A stretch of 64,000 nt of DNA from Alphaproteobacteria bacterium UBA3773 (GCA_002372275.1 DFFP01000009.1:22762-86761), one strand, 5' to 3'; shown: positions 6,967-15,480, counted from the stretch's first letter. Made by a program: numbers and translations. Notes: generated by a model not told the origin, from the letters alone.

Positions 6967-7120
6967 GTATTGCCCCGTTTATCCTTTGGGTGGCGAAAAG
7001 GTCGGGCATGAACTTGAAAAACTAAACGGGGAAGAATTTGAAGCCACATTTGAGTGGATAGCCAGAATAAATAAACTAAGGCTTGAGCTTGAAGAATGTC
7101 AAAATAAACAAATGAAATAA
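6878..7120 (+). CDS. Rz1-like outer-membrane lipoprotein spanin
   Basis: The protein has a lipoprotein signal with lipobox LSGC at about residues 19-22, so the mature chain starts with a lipidated Cys and is probably in the outer membrane. The mature part has PVYPLGGEKVGHELEKL and FEWIARINKLRLELEEC, a pattern I know from small phage lipoproteins of lysis cassettes. GAGGTG is 7 bases before ATG 6878, and the gene overlaps the spanin gene by 89 bases in a different frame. No endolysin gene is next to it. Confidence 0.7.
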   Translation: MKIKNALKYGLSLMLYIMSLSGCSCKTNYEYCPVYPLGGEKVGHELEKLNGEEFEATFEWIARINKLRLELEECQNKQMK

Positions 7121-7155
7121 AAAAAGACGACTTCTTATAAGAAATCGTCTTTTTC
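7121..7155. terminator. Bidirectional terminator closing the phage block
   Basis: AAAAAGACGA pairs with TCGTCTTTTT around TTCTTATAAGAA, giving a long hairpin with A-run and T-run on both sides. It separates the plus-strand phage block from the minus-strand gene ending at 7158. Confidence 0.85.
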
Positions 7156-7157
7156 AT

Positions 7158-7685
7158 CTAAATCGGGAATTTCAAACCAAGTTCAGGTGTGAGCATGGTC
7201 ACATCAAATTTCCCGGCAAAGCGTGCCTTAAAACCTGCCGTGAGGTAGACGTTTTGGTGCAGACGCCACTCGGTTGCAAGCCCGACACTTAAAAGAAAGG
7301 CAGCGCCTAAAGGCTTGGCATCCGAATCTAATACGACGTATGCTCCTGTCTCAATCACAGGACCGAACAAACCGTATTTACCGGCTGTTATCATGTCTTG
7401 AAACCTCAGACCTGTGGCAACAGCATAGCGCCACGCATAACTCGTGCCGTAATCGGCAAACGCACTTAAGGTCAGAACACCGTCGTGAAAGGTGTTAAAG
7501 CCTCGGCCGACTTCAAGTGATCCTTGAAAACAGGGATCTCCGATACGTTTTTCTCTGTCAATGGAGGCAGCGTGGAGTTCTGCACGGCCAGCAATAAACC
7601 AACGGTTCATGTACGGCGCTTCGTTTTGTGCATGCAAAAGAAGCGAAGCCATTACGCAAATGGCTGATAAAAATAATTTCTTCAT
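7158..7685 (-). CDS. Secreted beta-barrel-type outer membrane protein, function unknown
   Basis: A Sec signal peptide (MKKLFLSAICVMASLLLHAQ) precedes about 155 residues with many alternating hydrophobic strands rich in Gly and aromatic residues (LTLSAFADYGTSYAWRY, VYLTAGFKARFAG), ending in LGLKFPI. This looks like an 8-strand outer membrane barrel. It is read against the phage block and ends at a shared bidirectional terminator, so it is probably a host gene. No specific family is recognised. Confidence 0.55.
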   Translation of the reverse strand: MKKLFLSAICVMASLLLHAQNEAPYMNRWFIAGRAELHAASIDREKRIGDPCFQGSLEVGRGFNTFHDGVLTLSAFADYGTSYAWRYAVATGLRFQDMITAGKYGLFGPVIETGAYVVLDSDAKPLGAAFLLSVGLATEWRLHQNVYLTAGFKARFAGKFDVTMLTPELGLKFPI

Positions 7686-7843
7686 GATTTAATAAATTTA
7701 AATTGATGGTGTCATTGTAAACGAAAAAAAATTTTTGTCCAGTATTTTTTTTAAAAGAAAGGATTTTTTTTTAATAATATTGGACTTGAATTTTTCAAAG
7801 GTATGTCATAATATGTAACAAATTTTGAAAAGAAGGTTTATCA

Positions 7844-8812
7844 ATGAAAAAAGTTTTATGGGTTTTGACAGATAATAGAATGGGCAGTGTCGGGCAAGCA
7901 AGAGGCATTACGGCACAGCTCAATGCCGCGCATTTTGAAGTGCTTGAAAAAAAAATAGAATACACGAAACTTTCAGGATTGCCGAATTTTATTCGTCAAA
8001 AAACTTTAATCGGTTTAAGCTCAAATTCTAAAAAAGAAATCGTTTCGCCGTGGCCGGATATGGTTTTATCTATCAGCAGAAGAACGGTGCCCGTGGCCAG
8101 ATATATTAAAAAGAACTCGCCAAGCACAAAACTTATTCAGTTGATGTATCCGGGAGAAACAGGACTTGATGATTTTTCACTCGTTATTTTGCCGGAGCAT
8201 GATAAAGATAAGCCTTATCACAAAAGTTTCAGGTATATTATCGGGGCGCCGCACCGCGTGACAGATAAGGTCTTAAAAGAGGCAGCCTTAAAATGGAAGA
8301 AAGCATTTGAAAAATTGCCGAAACCATGGACGGCTCTGATTGTCGGCGGAAGTGTGAAAGGAAGACCCTTTTCACTTGAAAATATTGATGAATTTGCAAA
8401 AAAAGTGGCCGCTTTTAAAAAATCAACAGGTGGATCGCTTTTGATAACAACATCGCGCCGAACAGGATCGGACGCCGAACAAATCATTTTAGATGCCTTA
8501 AAAGATGTGCCATCCTATAATTATCTTTGGGGGGATACGTCAGAAAATCCGTATCTCGGATTTTTAGCGCTTGCAGACAACATTATCGCCACAGGCGATT
8601 CTGTTTCGATGGTTTCGGAAGCCTGCGGAACGGGAAAACCTGTTTTCGTGTTTGAGGGGAAAAGCTGGCTTTCAAAAAAGCATTATCGCTTTATTCATGC
8701 CCTTTATGAAAACGGATATGCTGCGCCGCTTGATGTACGCTACAAAAACTTTCAACCGACAAACACCTTAAACGCTGCAATCGACGCCGCGCGCGAAATT
8801 GAACGACTTTAG
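7844..8812 (+). CDS. ELM1-family protein (mitochondrial fission ELM1-like)
   Basis: The 322-residue protein fits the ELM1 family, common in alphaproteobacteria and ancestral to plant ELM1. Signatures are the N-terminal VLWVLTDNRMGSVGQARGI, ALIVGGSVKGRPF, LLITTSRRTGSDA and SVSMVSEACGTGKPVFVFEG, which together resemble a GT-B-like fold. The bacterial function is not established, though a link to nucleotide-sugar or envelope metabolism has been suggested. Its stop overlaps the stop of the convergent yejB by 4 bases. GAAGG precedes ATG 7844. A second, more diverged member lies at 17917-19188. Confidence 0.85.
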   Translation: MKKVLWVLTDNRMGSVGQARGITAQLNAAHFEVLEKKIEYTKLSGLPNFIRQKTLIGLSSNSKKEIVSPWPDMVLSISRRTVPVARYIKKNSPSTKLIQLMYPGETGLDDFSLVILPEHDKDKPYHKSFRYIIGAPHRVTDKVLKEAALKWKKAFEKLPKPWTALIVGGSVKGRPFSLENIDEFAKKVAAFKKSTGGSLLITTSRRTGSDAEQIILDALKDVPSYNYLWGDTSENPYLGFLALADNIIATGDSVSMVSEACGTGKPVFVFEGKSWLSKKHYRFIHALYENGYAAPLDVRYKNFQPTNTLNAAIDAAREIERL

Positions 8813-9882
8813 ATTTTTTCAAAGTTGATTCGGGGATCAACCAGAAAATACGTGATGTCGCTGATAAGTTTTAAGACAAGTCCTAAAAGCGCAAAAATGT
8901 AAAGTGTGCCGAAAATAACGGGATAATCGCGAGTCATAATGGCTTCATAGCCAAGTAAGCCTATACCATTGAGCGAAAACACAACTTCAATTAACACAGA
9001 GCCCGTGAAAAGCATCTTGATTAAAACGGACGGAAAGCCCGCAATAATAATCAGCATGGCATTTTTGAAAATGTGTTTATATAAAATCGCTTTTTCAGAT
9101 AAGCCTTTGGCTCTGGCCGTGACCACATACGGTTTTGAAATCTCATCTAAAAACGAATTTTTGGTCAGCATCGTCAGGCCCGCAAATCCGCCGATTGAAA
9201 TTGAAATAACGGGAAGCGTGATATGCCAAAAATAATCTTTTATTTTAGCAAACAGGGTCAGCGATTCAAAATTATCGGAAGTCAGCCCGCGCAAAGGAAA
9301 CCATTGAAGATATGTGCCGCCGGCTAAAAAGACAATTAAAAACACGGCAAACAAAAAGACAGGAATCGCCGAGCCGATTGTTAACACCAGTGTTGTCGTC
9401 AGATCAAAATTTGAGCCGTCTTTGAGCGCTTTTTTCACCCCAAGCGGGATTGAGATAAGGTAAATTAAAAGTGTGGACCAGAGCCCAAGCGAGATTGAAA
9501 CGGGCAGGCGCTCGCCAATCAGCTCTAAAACGGTTTTATCCTGATAATAACTTTTGCCGAAATCAAAGCGCGCATAATCTTTAACCATTTTATAAAAGCG
9601 TGTGTACCATGGCTTGTCAAAGCCGAACTGCTTGTTGAGTTCATCAACTAAATCTTGTGGGACACCGCGTGCGCCTTGGTAGGTAGAGGAAGATTTTGAA
9701 GCACCGGCTGAAGGGGTAGATGTAAATTGTGCTTTGCTGTCGGTGTTCATGCCCTGATATTTGGCTAAAATATATTCAACCGGGCCACCGGGGGCAAATT
9801 GGATGATGGCAAAGTTGATAATCAAAATGCCAAGGAGCGTGACCGGAATGAGAAGAAGTCTTTTGATGATATATGCACGCAT
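8809..9882 (-). CDS. yejB: YejB-type peptide ABC transporter permease
   Basis: ATG 9882 (MRAYIIKRLLLIPVTLLG) is preferred because AAGGA lies 8 bases upstream. The longer frame would add MGKGKII inside the upstream gene. The protein is about 357 residues, with a first membrane helix, the QFAPGGPVEYILAKYQG motif diagnostic of YejB, a periplasmic insert, and a C-terminal permease core with the EAA loop (VTARAKGLSEKAILYKHIFKNA). It would import peptides such as microcin C-like compounds together with YejA. In the usual yejABEF order yejE and yejF follow, but here the next gene is convergent elm1, so the partner permease and ATPase must be elsewhere or lost. Confidence 0.9.
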   Translation of the reverse strand: MRAYIIKRLLLIPVTLLGILIINFAIIQFAPGGPVEYILAKYQGMNTDSKAQFTSTPSAGASKSSSTYQGARGVPQDLVDELNKQFGFDKPWYTRFYKMVKDYARFDFGKSYYQDKTVLELIGERLPVSISLGLWSTLLIYLISIPLGVKKALKDGSNFDLTTTLVLTIGSAIPVFLFAVFLIVFLAGGTYLQWFPLRGLTSDNFESLTLFAKIKDYFWHITLPVISISIGGFAGLTMLTKNSFLDEISKPYVVTARAKGLSEKAILYKHIFKNAMLIIIAGFPSVLIKMLFTGSVLIEVVFSLNGIGLLGYEAIMTRDYPVIFGTLYIFALLGLVLKLISDITYFLVDPRINFEKI

Positions 9883-9884
9883 GA

Positions 9885-11678
9885 TTATTTTTCCTTTTCC
9901 CACCAGGTGAGGGGTTGAAAACCGACTTTTTCATTTGTTTTTGGAATACCGAACTTGTTTTTATAGCCCACTCTGTTGTTTTTCGAATACCACTGAAAAA
10001 TCAGGTAATACTCGTGAAGAAGAACGCGATCAAGCGCTTTAACATAAGCCTCATATTCTTCTTTTTGATCGCTTGCGATGATTTTTTCAATCAGGCTGTC
10101 GACAACTTCATTTTTAATTCCCATAATGTTATAGCTGCCCGGGGTATCGGCAGATTGACTGCCATAGAGTTCTTTGAGTTCATTTCCGGGCATGGCGCTT
10201 GTTCTGTATGACATAATTGCCATATCATAATCAAAATGGTCCATACGATTTTTGAAAACGTTGACCTCTAAATTGCGAAAAGTCATCTTCACGCCGATTT
10301 TTTTCAAATTATCAATAAACGGGAGCATCACACGCGTAAATGTGTGCCCATTGGCCGAGTTGCTCAAAACCTCAACTTCAAAAGGAAGGCCTGTTTGAAT
10401 GTTTGTCATCACCTCATTTTGAATTTCGTAACCTGCCAGGCGGAAGAGTTCCACAGCTTTTTTTAAGTTATCTCTGATTTTTTTGGGGCTTGAGTTATCG
10501 GGGAGTTCAAAGGGCTCAACAAAAACAGTAGGATCCAGTTTATCTTGATAATGGCTTAAAATTTCTTTCTCGATTCCTTGAGGAAGCGCAGTGGCTTCCA
10601 TACCGGTGTTTGTAAAATAACTATATAGTCTTGTGTAGGTATGATAAAAAAGTTTGTCATTTGCCCAGTCAAAATTAAAAGCTAAATCAAGAGCGCGGCG
10701 AATGCGTTTATCTTTGAATTTTTCTTTTCGGGTGTTGATGGCAAAAAATTGTAAAACAGCCGGATTGTTATGTTCAAATTCTTGTTTAATTACACGACCG
10801 CTTGAAACCTGGTCGTTATTGTAGCCGGTGGCCCAAATTTTGGCGATATATTCTTCTCTTAAATCAATATTTCCGGAAAATAAGGCTTGTAAGGTCACGG
10901 TTGTGTCTTGATAATAATCAATGCGGATTTCATCAAAATTGAAAAAACCTTTGCGTGAGGGGAGATCTTTGGCCCAATAATTTTTGTTGCGCTCTAAAAT
11001 AATGTATTTTCCGGCTTTGAAATCTTTGATTTTATAAGGCCCAGAACCAAGCGGAATTTGAAGCGACGGTTTGGAAAAATCTCTATTCTCCCAATCTTTT
11101 TTCGGAAAAATTTTAAATTCGGTTAAAATCAAAGGAAGCTCTCTGTTTTTTACCATGGGGTCAAAATAAAAACGAACGATGTGATCTGAAATTTTTTTCA
11201 CATCTTTAATGTCGGCAAAATAAATTTTATAAATCGGGGCGCCTTTTTCAAGCAGAATATTAAAACTGAATATTACATCATCTGCCAAAATCGGGCTACC
11301 ATCTTCAAAAACGGCTTTTTCATTTAAGATAAAATCAATATGGTCTTCTTTTAAATCAAAAGCCTTGGCAATTAACGGGTAGGCAACCGAAATGTCATCA
11401 GAAGGTGTTACGGCTAAACTGTCCCATATCAGATTTGCAACCGTGCTTGAAGCTGTGCCTTTGAAAATGTAAGGGTTAAAATTATCAAATCCGCCGTATT
11501 CAGGCATGACCAGTCTGCCGCCTTTGGGGGCGTTCTCATTGACATATGAAAATGATTGAAAATTATCCGGATATTTGGCGGCTCCATATAACGCGAGCTT
11601 ATAATCTTTGGCCGATAAAACACATGGCTCTAAAAGCAGGCATAAAACAAATATGAGATACTTAATCTTTCGAAACAT
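9885..11678 (-). CDS. yejA: YejA-type extracellular solute-binding protein (family 5)
   Basis: The start MFRKIKYLIFVLCLLLEP at 11678 gives a normal signal peptide cleaved near LSA-K. A longer frame to 11720 lies within the upstream gene. The mature protein is about 575 residues and begins KLALYGAAKYPDNFQSF; the NENAPKGGRLVMPEYGGFDNFNPYIFKG segment is typical of YejA. The family-5 core (GSGPYKIKDFKAGKYIILERNKNYW) and the late FDYDMAIMSYR region are present. It delivers oligopeptides to YejB and its partners. It overlaps the upstream gene by 17 bases and is followed by yejB after 2 bases. Confidence 0.9.
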   Translation of the reverse strand: MFRKIKYLIFVLCLLLEPCVLSAKDYKLALYGAAKYPDNFQSFSYVNENAPKGGRLVMPEYGGFDNFNPYIFKGTASSTVANLIWDSLAVTPSDDISVAYPLIAKAFDLKEDHIDFILNEKAVFEDGSPILADDVIFSFNILLEKGAPIYKIYFADIKDVKKISDHIVRFYFDPMVKNRELPLILTEFKIFPKKDWENRDFSKPSLQIPLGSGPYKIKDFKAGKYIILERNKNYWAKDLPSRKGFFNFDEIRIDYYQDTTVTLQALFSGNIDLREEYIAKIWATGYNNDQVSSGRVIKQEFEHNNPAVLQFFAINTRKEKFKDKRIRRALDLAFNFDWANDKLFYHTYTRLYSYFTNTGMEATALPQGIEKEILSHYQDKLDPTVFVEPFELPDNSSPKKIRDNLKKAVELFRLAGYEIQNEVMTNIQTGLPFEVEVLSNSANGHTFTRVMLPFIDNLKKIGVKMTFRNLEVNVFKNRMDHFDYDMAIMSYRTSAMPGNELKELYGSQSADTPGSYNIMGIKNEVVDSLIEKIIASDQKEEYEAYVKALDRVLLHEYYLIFQWYSKNNRVGYKNKFGIPKTNEKVGFQPLTWWEKEK

Positions 11679-12852
11679 CTGTCCAACCGTTAAAAGGATA
11701 AGCCAAATTTTCATTATCATCGTCGTTCGGATCGTCTGTTGTCGGCGTTTCTTCTAAAAAGGCTTTGAGGCTTTTCTCTTGGTGGGATTGTAACTCTTGA
11801 GAAGAAAAAGCCTTTTCATCATCAAAGGGTGTTTGCGAAATTTGAAGCCGAGGCTCATCTGAATTTTCGATACTTTGGGCGTTTAGATGCGGCTCGTTTT
11901 CATTCGTTTCGGCCATACGTTGTTTGAGGGTTGAAAAAAAAGCATCGTCATCTGTTTCGGGCGAAAAGGTGCTTTTTTGTTTTTCTTTGACAGGACGTTT
12001 GGCAAGTGTGGATAATTTTTTAAATACGGAAACCGGTGCTTCGTCGGTTGGGGCTTTGATGGCACTTATTTCGGCTGAAATTTCAGCTGCCTCTGCCGTT
12101 TCGGTTTGTAGAGCAATTTCTTCTTTGTTTTCTTCTTCTTTTTGAAGAACAGGTGCGGTCAATTCTGAAACAACCGGGGCAAACATGGAATAAACCTTTC
12201 CCATCACACCTGTTTCTAAAATGGTGATAAATACGCGCTCGCGGTCATGTTGCTCAAGCAGATTTGATAAGTTTTGATAGCGCGAGCAAAACTCCAAAAG
12301 TGTTCCCTTAAAAACAGGGTCGCGTCCGGCTTTGTCTTTGAGATAGGTTTCAAAATTTTCGCGTGAATTGGCATTTTCGATAAAAGCTTTGGCAATACTC
12401 CAACGTTCGCCGTTTTTAACACGTTTCCACAGTTCGTCGATTTTAAGGGATGACGCTGTGTTTGAACGCTGAGCAATGTCGGCCAAAATTTCGTTCATAT
12501 CGGCCACAAAAACATCAAATTTGCTCACAACAAATCCGTCTTTAATTTCGTGCTCGGCATCTAACATCACACGAACCACTAAATCGGTGTAATCTTGATT
12601 TTTTTTCATTTGAGCAAAAAGTTGTTCGAGGCGCTTATTTGTTTCTTTGCTCTTAAAGTATTGATTGATGCTTGTAAAAATCTGCCACATCAGCCAAATC
12701 GGAAGCACAACAAGCCCTGCATAAAGCGCAAGTGTATATGCATCGACAGATGTGACATCAACCATGGAAAAACGATTGTGAATAAATATTCCGACATAAA
12801 TCAGCCACAAAAGTGACGAAAACATGGAAGCAAAAAATAAAAATGTGAGCAA
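11662..12852 (-). CDS. Hypothetical two-helix inner membrane protein with acidic tail
   Basis: Two membrane helices lie at about residues 3-24 and 38-60, followed by a cytoplasmic helical domain (residues 65-235) with coiled-coil character (ETNKRLEQLFAQMKKNQ). From residue 240 on the chain is low-complexity and rich in Glu, Ala, Thr and Asp, and likely disordered. I do not recognise the family. It precedes and overlaps yejA on the same strand, so the three genes may share a transcript. The divergent neighbour accA starts 169 bases away, and the promoter region between them is very AT-rich. Confidence 0.5.
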   Translation of the reverse strand: MLTFLFFASMFSSLLWLIYVGIFIHNRFSMVDVTSVDAYTLALYAGLVVLPIWLMWQIFTSINQYFKSKETNKRLEQLFAQMKKNQDYTDLVVRVMLDAEHEIKDGFVVSKFDVFVADMNEILADIAQRSNTASSLKIDELWKRVKNGERWSIAKAFIENANSRENFETYLKDKAGRDPVFKGTLLEFCSRYQNLSNLLEQHDRERVFITILETGVMGKVYSMFAPVVSELTAPVLQKEEENKEEIALQTETAEAAEISAEISAIKAPTDEAPVSVFKKLSTLAKRPVKEKQKSTFSPETDDDAFFSTLKQRMAETNENEPHLNAQSIENSDEPRLQISQTPFDDEKAFSSQELQSHQEKSLKAFLEETPTTDDPNDDDNENLAYPFNGWTDVSKD

Positions 12853-13020
12853 GGAATGTCTCCAAAAAAATCAAGATATAAACACCGATATGCTACATAA
12901 TTTTATGTTTGTTTTCAACTTCGAGAATAAAAAAATCAACAGATAAGAAAATAAAACTGTTTTTTTCTTTTAAATGATGGTATGAAAAAAAGAACTTTGA
13001 TAATTTAAAAAGGCAGATTT

Positions 13021-14019
13021 ATGGCTGAAGAAATCTCTAATGTGGTTCTTGATTTTGAACAAGAAATTGTGACGGTTGAAGAAAAAATCGCACATCTTGA
13101 AGAACTTTCAAAAACAGAAGATATTGATGTTGCAAAAGAAATTAAGCGCTTAAAAACAAAGTTGAACCGCTTGCTCGGTGAAGTTTATCAGAACTTAACA
13201 CCTTGGCAAAAAGCGCAAATTGCACGTCACCCGAATCGTCCGCATACGCTTGATTATATTGAGGCTTTGATTGAAGATTTTGTGCCGCTTGCAGGTGACA
13301 GATGTTTTGCAGATGACGAGGCGATGATTGCCGGAATCGGAAAATTTGAGGGTATATCTGTTGTCGTTATCGGGCAAGAAAAAGGCTTTGATATGGCAAC
13401 GCGTATGAAGCACAATTTCGGAATGGCCAGACCGGAAGGTTATCGAAAAGCACAAAGGTTGATGGATTTGGCCTCTCGTATGAATTTGCCTATTTTAACC
13501 TTTGTGGATACGGCAGGTGCGTATCCGGGGGTAGATGCCGAAGAAAGAGGACAGGCTGAAGCTATTGCCAAAACAATTGAAAAAAGTTTTCAAATTAAAA
13601 CGCCGATTATTTCGACAATTATCGGTGAGGGCGGTTCCGGCGGGGCAATTGCCATTGCAACGGCAAATGTGGTTTTAATGCTCGAAAATTCAATTTATTC
13701 GGTGATTTCGCCTGAAGGATGTGCCTCTATTTTATGGCGTTCGGTGGATAAAGTCCAAGAAGCAACCGAAGCCCTCAAATTAACGGCAAATGACTTGAAA
13801 AAACTTAAAGTCATTGATGAAATTATTGCAGAACCCATCGGTGGGGCGCATCGAAATAGAAAAGCCGTGTTTGACAATTTAAGAGAAGCCATACGAAAGT
13901 ATTTGAAAGAATTGCTTGCATTAACGCCTGCTGATTTAAAGAAAAAACGCAGCGAAAAATTTTTGGAAATGACGCGTAACTTAAAACCAGCCACACCAAC
14001 CCAGAAGAAAAAGAAATAG
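13021..14019 (+). CDS. accA: Acetyl-CoA carboxylase carboxyltransferase subunit alpha
   Basis: The 332-residue protein has the full AccA architecture: an N-terminal helical region (VLDFEQEIVTVEEKIAHLE), ARHPNRPHTLDYIEAL, the carboxyltransferase core with FVDTAGAYPGVDAEERGQAEAIA and IIGEGGSGGAIAI, and ISPEGCASILWR. With AccD it moves the carboxyl group from biotin to acetyl-CoA, the first step of fatty acid synthesis. Length is normal (about 315-320 in most bacteria), with a short Lys-rich tail. It is a single gene; the next gene is convergent. Confidence 0.97.
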   Translation: MAEEISNVVLDFEQEIVTVEEKIAHLEELSKTEDIDVAKEIKRLKTKLNRLLGEVYQNLTPWQKAQIARHPNRPHTLDYIEALIEDFVPLAGDRCFADDEAMIAGIGKFEGISVVVIGQEKGFDMATRMKHNFGMARPEGYRKAQRLMDLASRMNLPILTFVDTAGAYPGVDAEERGQAEAIAKTIEKSFQIKTPIISTIIGEGGSGGAIAIATANVVLMLENSIYSVISPEGCASILWRSVDKVQEATEALKLTANDLKKLKVIDEIIAEPIGGAHRNRKAVFDNLREAIRKYLKELLALTPADLKKKRSEKFLEMTRNLKPATPTQKKKK

Positions 14020-14022
14020 GCT

Positions 14023-14880
14023 TTAACGATATTTTATCGAAAATGTGTTTTTACCTTCGGTGACGGCCGTTGCTTCATCAACACGATAGATGCGGCGTTT
14101 GGATCCATCGGCCATGAATGAACCTAAGAAATTTCCGTCTCCATCATATTTTTTATAGTCACCATTTGCTAAATACTTGTAGGAATAAGTCTTTTTGCCG
14201 TTTTCATCCCATATTTCTATTGGATTTCCGTTATTATCATACCCAATATAATATTCATAAGTTACGTTAGTATTTCTGTTCTTTATCATGCTTTGACATT
14301 TTTGTATATCACCGCGACATTTGACTTGAATATGTTCAGGAAAACCCCAATTATTAGAATCATTACCATTAATAAAACGTTCTATCGTATAATTCATATT
14401 ATCAGATGCGGTTATAATTAATGTATGGGAGTTCGTCATTCCTAAAGGCATATATACTGTTTGTTCAGAAGTATTAGGAGAAACTTCAATGGTTCCGAAA
14501 TTATTATCCCAAATTACAGGCAAATAGTTGCCCCACGTGGTGTGAACAAAGGTACTTGGAATTTTGAGTATACCATCACTGGTTCCCCAACCCATAGTAA
14601 ATCCAACTGTAGCTCCCGTAATTCCTTCATTAATAATGAGATTTTTTACCAGCATTCCTTTTTTTTGCATATATTCAAAAAAATCGTAACCTCCACCTCC
14701 GTTCGCTCGTGCTCCTGTTATATCACCGGTGCCGGAAAAGGTCATAGTATAAGTTTCCGAATCATATTCATAAGTGCAAGTCCCGTGACATTCTGATCCG
14801 GTATATTTTTCTGCCCATGTATTTGCTGTCAATATGCTGTAACATAAAGAACATGATGCCAATAAAATAAACTTTTTCAT
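14023..14880 (-). CDS. Secreted repeat surface protein with conserved C-terminal tail
   Basis: The 285-residue protein has a signal peptide (MKKFILLASCSLCYSILTANTWA) followed by a C-HGT-C-TYEY motif and SGTGDITG, as in the proteins at 1528 and 62184. LIINEGITGATVGF and LKIPSTFVHTTWG resemble irregular BspA-type repeats. Residues about 210-255 contain short YD-repeat-like stretches (YYIGYDNNGNPIEIWDENGKK, YKKYDGDGNFLG). The tail KRRIYRVDEATAVTEGKNTFSIKYR matches the other two family members. AAGGAG precedes the ATG. A structured leader with terminator lies at 14940-15191. It is convergent with accA and ends 3 bases from it. Confidence 0.7.
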   Translation of the reverse strand: MKKFILLASCSLCYSILTANTWAEKYTGSECHGTCTYEYDSETYTMTFSGTGDITGARANGGGGYDFFEYMQKKGMLVKNLIINEGITGATVGFTMGWGTSDGILKIPSTFVHTTWGNYLPVIWDNNFGTIEVSPNTSEQTVYMPLGMTNSHTLIITASDNMNYTIERFINGNDSNNWGFPEHIQVKCRGDIQKCQSMIKNRNTNVTYEYYIGYDNNGNPIEIWDENGKKTYSYKYLANGDYKKYDGDGNFLGSFMADGSKRRIYRVDEATAVTEGKNTFSIKYR

Positions 14881-14906
14881 GAGTGTTCTCCTTATATTTT
14901 TCTGAG

Positions 14907-14927
14907 ATTCCGAAACAAGTTCGGAAT
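14907..14927. repeat. Short intergenic palindrome (REP-like)
   Basis: ATTCCGAA and TTCGGAAT form an 8-bp stem around acaag, followed by GACA. The form GATTCC...GGAATGACA is a common dispersed palindrome in alphaproteobacteria and is similar in its ending to the one at 2307-2345. It lies in the 5' untranslated region between terminator and start codon. Confidence 0.5.
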
Positions 14928-14939
14928 GACAATAGAGTT

Positions 14940-14962
14940 AAAAAAACCGCCCAATCAGGCGG
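14940..14962 (-). terminator. Intrinsic terminator at the end of leader 3
   Basis: On the minus strand CCGCCT-GATT-GGGCGG forms a 6-bp stem followed by seven T. It lies 59 bases before the ATG at 14880, so it acts as an attenuator or ends a separate small RNA. Confidence 0.8.
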
Positions 14963-15191
14963 TCGGAGAGTTGAACAATCATGTTAGGTGAAATGACTCT
15001 TTTGGCCTTTAGGAATACCTTGTACATTCGCCAAAAGCTCCCCGACCAACTGGATATCGGGGATAAATATGCATTCCTTTTAAAAATAAAAAGGACAGCA
15101 CATATTGCAGTGTTATCCGGCACTGCACCTAACAAAGAGCTGTTCAAAGCTCCGCGCCTTATTTCAGGCACTTGATATATTTCTATACCAT
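14940..15191 (-). ncRNA. Structured leader RNA 3 (divergent), long-range pairings and terminator
   Basis: This leader of about 250 nt precedes the surface-protein gene at 14880. Minus-strand hairpins are GCCT/AGGC, GAGCT/AGCTC with loop TTGAAC, GCAGTG/CACTGC, CCCCGA/TCGGGG and CTTTTGGC/GCCAAAAG. GTTAGGTG (15133-15126) is fully complementary to CACCTAAC (14990-14983), and the loop TTGAAC is complementary to GTTCAA just after that, directly before the terminator. Layout and the TTAG/CTAAC core recall the leaders at 1337 and 63005, but the rest does not align, so it may be a distant member or an unrelated attenuator. Confidence 0.5.
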
Positions 15192-15197
15192 GTCATC

Positions 15198-15226
15198 ATA
15201 TTAACATTTTTTATAAAAAATGTAAA
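15198..15226 (-). promoter_or_regulatory. Promoter of leader RNA 3
   Basis: On the minus strand TTTACA (15226-15221) is followed by a 17-base spacer and TAATAT (15203-15198), a good sigma70-type match. It overlaps the end of the csp terminator region, so the two units are tightly packed. Confidence 0.55.
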
Positions 15227-15264
15227 GAAAAAAACCGTCTTGTGTGTGGCAAGGCGGTTTTTTT
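15227..15264. terminator. Terminator downstream of the cold-shock gene
   Basis: AAAACCG-CTTG and CAAG-CGGTTTT form a hairpin around tgtgtgg, with A-run and T-run on either side. It lies 12 bases after the stop of the minus-strand cold-shock gene. Confidence 0.75.
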
Positions 15265-15276
15265 AGTTTTAAGAGG

Positions 15277-15480
15277 TTATAAAATTTCGATATTTCCGGC
15301 AGCAATACGTCCGCGGTCATCATATGGTTCATAACTGACGCGTTGGCCGTCAATTAAGCGTCTTAAACCCTTTTCTTCAAGTTTTGTGATATGCACAAAA
15401 ATGTCTTTGCCTCCTTTTTCAGGTTCAATAAAACCATATCCTTTGCGCGTATTAAACCATTTTACAGTTCCGGTCGTCAT
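15277..15480 (-). CDS. Cold-shock domain protein (CspA family)
   Basis: The start at 15480 (MTTGTVKWFNTRKGYGF) has AAAGGA 7 bases upstream; the longer frame from 15495 is not needed. The 67-residue protein is one OB-fold cold-shock domain with both RNA-binding motifs (KGYGFIEPE and DIFVHI). It binds single-stranded RNA and DNA and melts RNA structure. A long 5' untranslated region, AT-rich and more than 100 bases to the next gene, would fit the usual post-transcriptional cold control, but no specific element is visible. Confidence 0.93.
   Translation of the reverse strand: MTTGTVKWFNTRKGYGFIEPEKGGKDIFVHITKLEEKGLRRLIDGQRVSYEPYDDRGRIAAGNIEIL

Noticed and set aside
12595..12816. Plus-strand open frame inside the two-helix membrane protein gene
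   Set aside because: It is the complement of the membrane helices, has no binding site and no recognisable features.
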